Below are positions 58,545 through 64,000 of a stretch of DNA of 64,000 nt, piece by piece. A program made the translations under genes and the position numbers. Within the stretch, counting starts at the first letter, position 1, and every line of letters starts with the position of its first letter. A model generated the notes under the pieces. It was not told the DNA's origin. It saw only the letters and a list, made by a program, of their open reading frames with translations, and ran no database searches. The stretch comes from Gammaproteobacteria bacterium (GTDB taxonomy: Bacteria > Pseudomonadota > Gammaproteobacteria > Pseudomonadales > Pseudohongiellaceae): NCBI GenBank assembly GCA_030831165.1, contig JAURLP010000029.1:1-64000 (forward strand). The letters run 5' to 3'.

Positions 58545-60398
58545 ATGAGATTTATACAATTTTGTTTTTGCTTTTTGGTGACGATATTGCTGGCTTCATG
58601 CAGCACTTCGCCTTCGTCTATTCCCAGAACAGTGATTGAAAGTGAAATTCCGGATATTGATGCTGACGGAGTCAGAAGCCCTGAGGAAATCTTGATCTTT
58701 AGCTTGCTGCAACAGGCGAATAATTCCACTTCTCCAGAATTGGAGTACTTTTCACTAGAAGCTGCCAAGATATATATAGGCATAGGCCAGGACCGCCAGG
58801 CCTATGAATTACTCACTACCTTAAATACCCGACAGCTTGAGCTTGGCCTGGCGGCAGAAATTTTAATTCTTCGCGCACAGTACCTGATTGAAAATGCCAG
58901 ACACAGAGAAGCGCTTGATGTACTAACAATAGAACGTTTCGATGCCATTCCACAATTGTCCATTGCGCTACAAAAGCAGCTAAGAATTATGCGAGCGGAA
59001 TCCTACGAAGCCTTAAACGAAAATGCTGCCGGACTTAGAGAAAGAATCCTGGTAGACCCCTTGCTTAGCGAACAAGAAATAAATGTAAATCATGAAAAGA
59101 TCTGGCAAAACCTGCTGGCATTACCATTAGAAGAGCTCCGACGTTTGTCTGAAAACGAAATTGTTTATGCTTTTCAGGGCTGGTATGAACTGGGCATTGT
59201 TGGCAAGGCCTATCAATATAATCTGGACCGCCAATTGGTTGAGCTCAAAAATTGGCAAAATACTTGGATCAGGCATCCTGCCAGTGAGCAGCTGCCATTA
59301 ACTTTGCAGCTGGTCGAAAGCATGGCAGCTGAAAGACCAAACCAGATAGCTTTGCTTCTTCCTTTAAATACCAATGCTGGAATCATTATTCGGGATGCCT
59401 TCATGAGTGCTTATCTGAATGTGCAATCATTTGGCGGACAAGTTCCAGAAGTTCGTTTTTATGACACCAGCACGACGGATAATATCATTGCCTTGCATAC
59501 TCAGGCTCGCCTCGATGGTGCCGGGATGATTATTGGGCCCCTGCTTCGACAGCACCTTAGTCAACTACAGCAGGTTCGTAATTTAGGGGTACCTACTTTA
59601 GCCTTAAATAATATAGATGGCGCTCAATCCGCATCAAATCTCTTGTACCAATTTGCCTTGTCGCCAGAAAGTGAAGCCCGGCAGCTGGCAATTAAAGCCT
59701 GGAACGATGGGCATCGTAAGGCTGCAATAATGAGCCCCCAAGATACAAGCAGCGAAATCTACCAACGTAAAAAAAATAGCTTTATCCAGCAATGGAAAGA
59801 ATTAGGAGGACAAGTAGTCACTCAGGAATTGTATGGCACTAATTACACACAAAGCATCGAAAACCTACTAAATTTAAGTGAAAGTGCCAATCGTAGAGAG
59901 CAAATTAGCGATATTATCAATGCCTCTGTTGAATTTTCTCAGCGTCGTCGTCAGGATGTTGACTTCATTTTTCTCATTGCCGAGCCCCTGGCTGCACGTC
60001 AGATTAATCCGAGCCTGGGTTATCTATATGCTGGCGATATTCCTGTATACGCAACCCAGGATATTTATTCCGGCTTAAATCGCACTTTGGAAGACGTGGA
60101 CCTAAACGGTCTTATTTTTGGTGATAGCCCTTGGTTGCTATCAGAAGACGATGAATTAAAAGTCGCCGCTCAGCAGCTCTTCCCCCAAAGCAACGCACAA
60201 AATTTACGCTTACAGGCATTTGGCATTGATGCTTTCAGGCTATACCCTCGTATCAGGCAGCTGGAAACTGGTGTAGAAAACGCCTTTGTCGGAGCAACTG
60301 GCGTATTAAGTCTTGATACAGACAATCGAATCACCCGGGCACTTGATTGGGCTCGAATGCAGGATGGTATAGCGCGCCCTATCGACACTGCACAATAA
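58545..60398 (+). CDS. lpoA: Outer-membrane lipoprotein LpoA (LppC), PBP1A activator
   Basis: 617 aa from ATG at 58545, chosen because it gives a normal lipoprotein signal with lipobox LLASC and lipidated Cys19; the frame is open up to 58497. LpoA reaches through the periplasm to activate PBP1A. An N-terminal TPR-like helical domain (about 45-255) is followed by a periplasmic-binding-protein-like domain (from about 262, with NQIALLLPLNTNAG). It heads the conserved lpoA-yraN-diaA-dolP series. Confidence 0.93.
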   Translation: MRFIQFCFCFLVTILLASCSTSPSSIPRTVIESEIPDIDADGVRSPEEILIFSLLQQANNSTSPELEYFSLEAAKIYIGIGQDRQAYELLTTLNTRQLELGLAAEILILRAQYLIENARHREALDVLTIERFDAIPQLSIALQKQLRIMRAESYEALNENAAGLRERILVDPLLSEQEINVNHEKIWQNLLALPLEELRRLSENEIVYAFQGWYELGIVGKAYQYNLDRQLVELKNWQNTWIRHPASEQLPLTLQLVESMAAERPNQIALLLPLNTNAGIIIRDAFMSAYLNVQSFGGQVPEVRFYDTSTTDNIIALHTQARLDGAGMIIGPLLRQHLSQLQQVRNLGVPTLALNNIDGAQSASNLLYQFALSPESEARQLAIKAWNDGHRKAAIMSPQDTSSEIYQRKKNSFIQQWKELGGQVVTQELYGTNYTQSIENLLNLSESANRREQISDIINASVEFSQRRRQDVDFIFLIAEPLAARQINPSLGYLYAGDIPVYATQDIYSGLNRTLEDVDLNGLIFGDSPWLLSEDDELKVAAQQLFPQSNAQNLRLQAFGIDAFRLYPRIRQLETGVENAFVGATGVLSLDTDNRITRALDWARMQDGIARPIDTAQ

Positions 60399-60432
60399 AC
60401 CAAACAGTCTATACTTTAATCAGGGAAGATTA

Positions 60433-60813
60433 ATGTTTTCCAGAAAACCTTCCAGCCCCAGTCAGCTTAAAGGGCTGTATTATGAAACACAGGCCCTTCA
60501 ATATTTAAAAAAACAGGGCCTAAAATTTCTCCAAAATAATTTTCACTGCCGTTTGGGTGAAATTGATTTAATCATGAGAGATAAAGACACCATTACCTTC
60601 ATTGAGGTTCGCTTCAGAGAAAATACAGGTTTTGGGGATGGGCTGGATTCAGTCAATAGGCACAAACAACATAAACTCATAAAAACTGCCCAATTTTACC
60701 TTGTTCAAGAAGGGCTTTATGAGAAAGTTCCTATTCGCTTCGATGTGATCAGCATTTCTGGTGGAAAATTAAAGCCCGAGCTTTGCTGGGTTAAAAATGC
60801 CTTTCAGGCATAA
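60433..60813 (+). CDS. yraN: YraN family nuclease-fold protein
   Basis: 126 aa, UPF0102. GLYYETQALQYLKKQGLKFLQNNFHCRLGEIDLIMRD and FIEVRFR follow the Holliday-junction-resolvase-like fold with its conserved Glu, Asp and Glu-X-Lys/Arg residues. The function is unproven. It starts 34 bp after lpoA, its usual partner. Confidence 0.94.
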   Translation: MFSRKPSSPSQLKGLYYETQALQYLKKQGLKFLQNNFHCRLGEIDLIMRDKDTITFIEVRFRENTGFGDGLDSVNRHKQHKLIKTAQFYLVQEGLYEKVPIRFDVISISGGKLKPELCWVKNAFQA

Positions 60814-60866
60814 TATTAAAAATGCATAGACTAAAATTCATCCAGAACCTTTAAAAGGCTGAATAA

Positions 60867-60902
60867 GGAAGCACCAGCATAAGTTGTTATGTTGGCACTT
60901 CC
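60867..60902. terminator. Long hairpin between yraN and phoH
   Basis: A 16-bp imperfect stem (60867-60882 with 60887-60902, GGAAG/CTTCC at the base) with a 4-base loop lies between the convergent yraN and phoH genes. U-tracts are weak on both sides, so it may end either transcript only partly or protect 3' ends. Confidence 0.5.
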
Positions 60903-60910
60903 CTTAAAGT

Positions 60911-61732
60911 TCAGGTATCAGTATTTTCATAACGGTCAAGTACATACCTGACCAGTCCACTTCTTACAGAATCTTCTCGTTCAAATGTGTGCACGTGGAC
61001 ACCTGGCAAACCCCGTAACTTTTGGACTGCATCATCAAGCCCATTTGGGCCCCTGATATCGCTCTGCATAACGTCTCCATTAATAACGACTTTACAATCT
61101 TCTCCAATGCGAGTCAGGAACATTTTCATTTGGGTTGGGGTTACATTTTGCGCCTCATCAAGAATGACAAAAGTAGAGGCATTAAAGGTCTTGCCACGCA
61201 TGTAAGCCAATGGGGCACCAACGATACGGCCATGTCGCAAACAATAATCTACGACACCTTTACCCAGCCTTTCATGCAATATGTCACGGAAAGCATCTAT
61301 ATATACCGAAAATTTATCTTCCAGCTTGCCCGGTAAAAATCCCAGTTGTTCTCCAGCTTCTACTGCAGGCCGCGTAAAAATAATTCTATCAATACGACCA
61401 GATTCCAAAGCCTGTGCTGCCAGCGCTCCTGCACAATAAGACTTACCCGTACCTGCAGGACCAATGCCAAAAGTCAGACAATTATTTTTGATGGCATTAA
61501 TGTATTTTTGCTGGGCGGGGGTTTGAGCTTCTAGTGGAAGACTACGTTGCTGGGGCTTATAGCTGGTGTTAATTAGACTATTAAGTTCGACGATATTGCT
61601 GGGTTCTGCATTACTGCGGCGGCGCTTATAACTTTCTTTATTCCTTTTACTTCCCTTGTGCCCACGGTAAGGATGTTCCATTTCACCGCTATATTGAATC
61701 GAACGCTTTTGCGATCTCTTTGCCATGCTCAC
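60911..61732 (-). CDS. PhoH family ATPase
   Basis: 273 aa. A basic, low-complexity N-terminus (1-48) precedes the PhoH domain (about 68-270) with Walker A GPAGTGKS (91-98), RPAVEAGEQLGFLPG and Walker B FVILDEAQN. PhoH proteins are P-loop ATPases often linked to RNA work or phosphate stress. There is no PIN domain, so this is not the PhoH2 type. It lies against the direction of its neighbours inside the conserved yraN-diaA series, which points to a local insertion. Confidence 0.93.
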   Translation of the reverse strand: MSMAKRSQKRSIQYSGEMEHPYRGHKGSKRNKESYKRRRSNAEPSNIVELNSLINTSYKPQQRSLPLEAQTPAQQKYINAIKNNCLTFGIGPAGTGKSYCAGALAAQALESGRIDRIIFTRPAVEAGEQLGFLPGKLEDKFSVYIDAFRDILHERLGKGVVDYCLRHGRIVGAPLAYMRGKTFNASTFVILDEAQNVTPTQMKMFLTRIGEDCKVVINGDVMQSDIRGPNGLDDAVQKLRGLPGVHVHTFEREDSVRSGLVRYVLDRYENTDT

Positions 61733-61890
61733 TCTCCAATTTGCTAAATAAAAAGAATCGAGTTGAGAAAACGCGTTAGTACCTATTTATAAAATGTTTA
61801 GGTGCTAATGACATTGAAATAGTAGAAAATGTTGGTGTGCTACAAACCTCCTGTTAAATGATGAAAAATATTAGTAAGATCCAAGCTAGA

Positions 61891-61911
61891 ACTGTACTAG
61901 CTGTGTACAGT
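61891..61911. promoter_or_regulatory. Palindrome in the phoH-diaA gap
   Basis: ACTGTAC, seven bases, GTACAGT is a perfect 7-bp inverted repeat in the 255-bp gap between divergent phoH and diaA. It may be an operator for either gene. Its spacing differs from LexA boxes. No other clear element was found in 61733-61987. Confidence 0.4.
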
Positions 61912-61984
61912 CTGACACAATTACTTTTAGCAATGCAATGACTAACAGTAAGTGAAGCAAAATAATTATCAATTTCTTTATTGA

Positions 61985-62584
<600 letters not shown>

Positions 62585-62610
62585 GCCTAAAATTCAAAAG
62601 GTTCTATAAC

Positions 62611-63192
62611 ATGTTACATCGAATACTACTTTTTTCTTTGCTTTGTTCTACACTGGCGATTACAGCCTGCGCTTCCGTCATTAGCACCTTAAATGGCAAT
62701 GACAGTATCCAGGAGGACCAAGGCAGTCGCTCAACCGGCTCTCGAATTGATGATGGGGCCATCGAAACCATGATTAAAGTTAATTTAAATGCAGCCGATG
62801 ATGCCTTGCGAGAATCCAACATAGACGTCGTCAGCTTTAATCAGACAGTCCTGTTGGTTGGTCAGGTTCCTAATCAGGAATTAAAAAACTTGGCTACTCG
62901 AGTCGCTACAACTAGTAATAGTCGAGTTAAAACAGTTTATAACGAACTGGAAGTCGCAGGTGATACTTCCTTCCTTTCTCGAACTAATGACATATGGCTA
63001 TCAACAAAAATAAAATCAATGATGTTAGTAAATGATGATGTGGAAGGACTTCGGACCAAGGTTGTTACAGAGAATGGTGTGGTTTATCTAATGGGCTTGT
63101 TAACCCGCGCCGAAGCGGATCAAGCTGTAGATTTGGTTAGCAAAGCCAGTGGCGTCACCAAAGTAGTTAGAGCTTTCGAATATATCGACTGA
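62611..63192 (+). CDS. dolP: BON-domain outer-membrane lipoprotein DolP
   Basis: 193 aa. A lipoprotein signal ends at ITAC with Cys20; no Asp at +2, so outer-membrane sorting is expected. Two BON domains follow (about 46-113 and 124-192). E. coli DolP (YraP) supports outer-membrane integrity and the cell-division amidase regulation. It starts 26 bp after diaA, as in E. coli. Confidence 0.94.
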   Translation: MLHRILLFSLLCSTLAITACASVISTLNGNDSIQEDQGSRSTGSRIDDGAIETMIKVNLNAADDALRESNIDVVSFNQTVLLVGQVPNQELKNLATRVATTSNSRVKTVYNELEVAGDTSFLSRTNDIWLSTKIKSMMLVNDDVEGLRTKVVTENGVVYLMGLLTRAEADQAVDLVSKASGVTKVVRAFEYID

Positions 63193-63205
63193 TTGTTGAT
63201 ACTCT

Positions 63206-63640
63206 TTATTTAACTACCCGCAATGAGGGCTTGACGCCTTTCCCAGCATTTCCTTTTTTATTATCAGTTTTACCTGACGACGACCCACTAACACCACTGA
63301 TTGGTGATGGCGGTTCTGGCATCGGATCATCAGACTCAAACATCATACCTTGCCCATTTTCTCTAGCATAAATACTCACTATTGCATTAATTGGGGCATA
63401 AACTTTGGTAGGTATTCCACCAAAACGGCCTTCAAATTCTATAGCCGTATTACTGATGTTGAGGGTTTTGATTGCCTGTGGAGATATATTAAGAACGATC
63501 TGATCGTTTTTTACGTAGTCCTGAGGGACTTCAACGCCTTTGACAAAAGCGTTTACCAGGATATAAGGCGTGAAATTATTATCTAGAATCCATTCATGCA
63601 AAGCTCTTATCATATAGGGACGGTGAGACGTCATTGTCAT
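63206..63640 (-). CDS. sspB: ClpXP specificity-enhancing factor SspB
   Basis: 144 aa. SspB delivers ssrA-tagged proteins to ClpXP. The start HRPYMIRALHEWILDNNFTPYILV and the FEGRFGGIPTKVYAPI stretch form the substrate-binding domain (about 5-105). A Ser/Gly/Pro-rich linker leads to the ClpX-binding tail KPSLRVVK. It lies 41 bp downstream of sspA, the usual pair. Confidence 0.97.
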   Translation of the reverse strand: MTMTSHRPYMIRALHEWILDNNFTPYILVNAFVKGVEVPQDYVKNDQIVLNISPQAIKTLNISNTAIEFEGRFGGIPTKVYAPINAIVSIYARENGQGMMFESDDPMPEPPSPISGVSGSSSGKTDNKKGNAGKGVKPSLRVVK

Positions 63641-63681
63641 ATTTGTTTACCCCCTTAATAAGAGCATTGCAAAACCTGCAT

Positions 63682-64000
63682 TTACACGCCAGTCATTTCC
63701 TTCTCTTGTTCGGACAGGGATTCCCGTACTGACTCTCGTTCAAACAGGCGCTGGCGATATTCCAGTAAAGCTTTTGTTGCTTTAGTTTCGGGTAGCTTAA
63801 TACCCAATTCAGGCAAACGCCAGAGGATTGGTAACACACAACAATCAACTATAGTGAATTCATCACTCATGAAATAAGGTTTTTCAGCAAATATTGGCGC
63901 TATAGAAACCAGATTTTCCCGCAATTCTTTTCGAGCTGCTTCAAGCTCTTTTTCGGGAGCAGTTTCTGCCTGCAGCATATCAACCAATGAGCACCAGTCC
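63682..64000 (-). CDS. sspA: Stringent starvation protein A, 3' part
   Basis: About 106 residues of the C-terminal glutathione-transferase-like helical domain (AEKPYFMSDEFTIVDCCVLPILWRL) lie in the window; the reading frame stays open to position 64000, so the N-terminal part is outside. SspA binds RNA polymerase in E. coli during starvation. The pair with sspB supports the call. Confidence 0.93.
   Translation of the reverse strand, partial: DWCSLVDMLQAETAPEKELEAARKELRENLVSIAPIFAEKPYFMSDEFTIVDCCVLPILWRLPELGIKLPETKATKALLEYRQRLFERESVRESLSEQEKEMTGV

Noticed and set aside
58406-58783. Minus-strand 125-codon frame over the rsmI-lpoA gap
   Set aside because: It overlaps the start of rsmI and the coding part of lpoA and resembles nothing known.
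61891-61911. LexA box in the phoH-diaA gap
   Set aside because: CTG and CAG half-sites are present, but the spacing is longer than the 10 bases of a LexA box.

Overview
The window comes from the chromosome of a Gram-negative gammaproteobacterium of fairly low GC content. The evidence is the gene order: ampD/nadC, pilA-pilB-pilC-pilD-coaE-yacG, argJ-secA, the complete mra/mur/fts cluster from mraZ to ftsZ-lpxC, then rsmI/lpoA-yraN-diaA-dolP and sspB-sspA. A TonB-dependent receptor, a DUF5916 outer-membrane protein and the AT-rich spacers fit a free-living, probably marine, heterotroph. I cannot place the genus.

Layout. 1-585 is non-coding and carries two copies of what looks like the 3' end of a tRNA-Leu gene. 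586-6778 (minus) holds a TonB-dependent receptor, a DUF5916 protein, a DUF938 methyltransferase with no ordinary start codon, and a one-TM coiled-coil protein. 7178-9906 is groEL, groES and fxsA, with a sigma-32 promoter before groES. 10002-15389 has a DUF2789 protein, yajQ and the pyruvate dehydrogenase genes aceF and aceE; upstream of aceE lie repeated palindromes of the FadR/PdhR operator type. ampD and nadC are divergent at 15586-17028.

17116-25567 is an envelope-glycan insert between nadC and the pilus genes: an OafA-like acyltransferase (plus), then on the minus strand pilA, a large GT-C/TPR membrane protein, a polyprenyl-phosphate type GT2, a methyltransferase, a flippase-like membrane protein and a GT4. 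The insert looks like a pilin or surface glycosylation cassette. pilA has a textbook sigma-54 promoter. The divergent pilB (25952-27674) is broken by two stop codons, a 5-bp duplication inside the Walker A codons and a 1-base loss in a C tract, while pilC and pilD are intact.

29880-54792 is housekeeping: coaE, yacG, mutT, argJ, secA, an M23 peptidase, lpxC, ftsZ, ftsA, ftsQ, ddlB, murC, murG, ftsW, murD, mraY, murF, murE, ftsI, ftsL, rsmH and mraZ. From mraZ to ftsZ the genes form a tight, often overlapping, minus-strand operon that builds lipid II and the divisome, preceded by MraZ-type repeats. The RNase P RNA gene lies upstream at about 55233-55587.

55771-64000 holds a secreted NIPSNAP protein, a decayed metallo-beta-lactamase-fold gene, two DUF6644 membrane proteins, rsmI, lpoA, yraN, phoH, diaA, dolP, sspB and the 3' part of sspA, which runs off the window.
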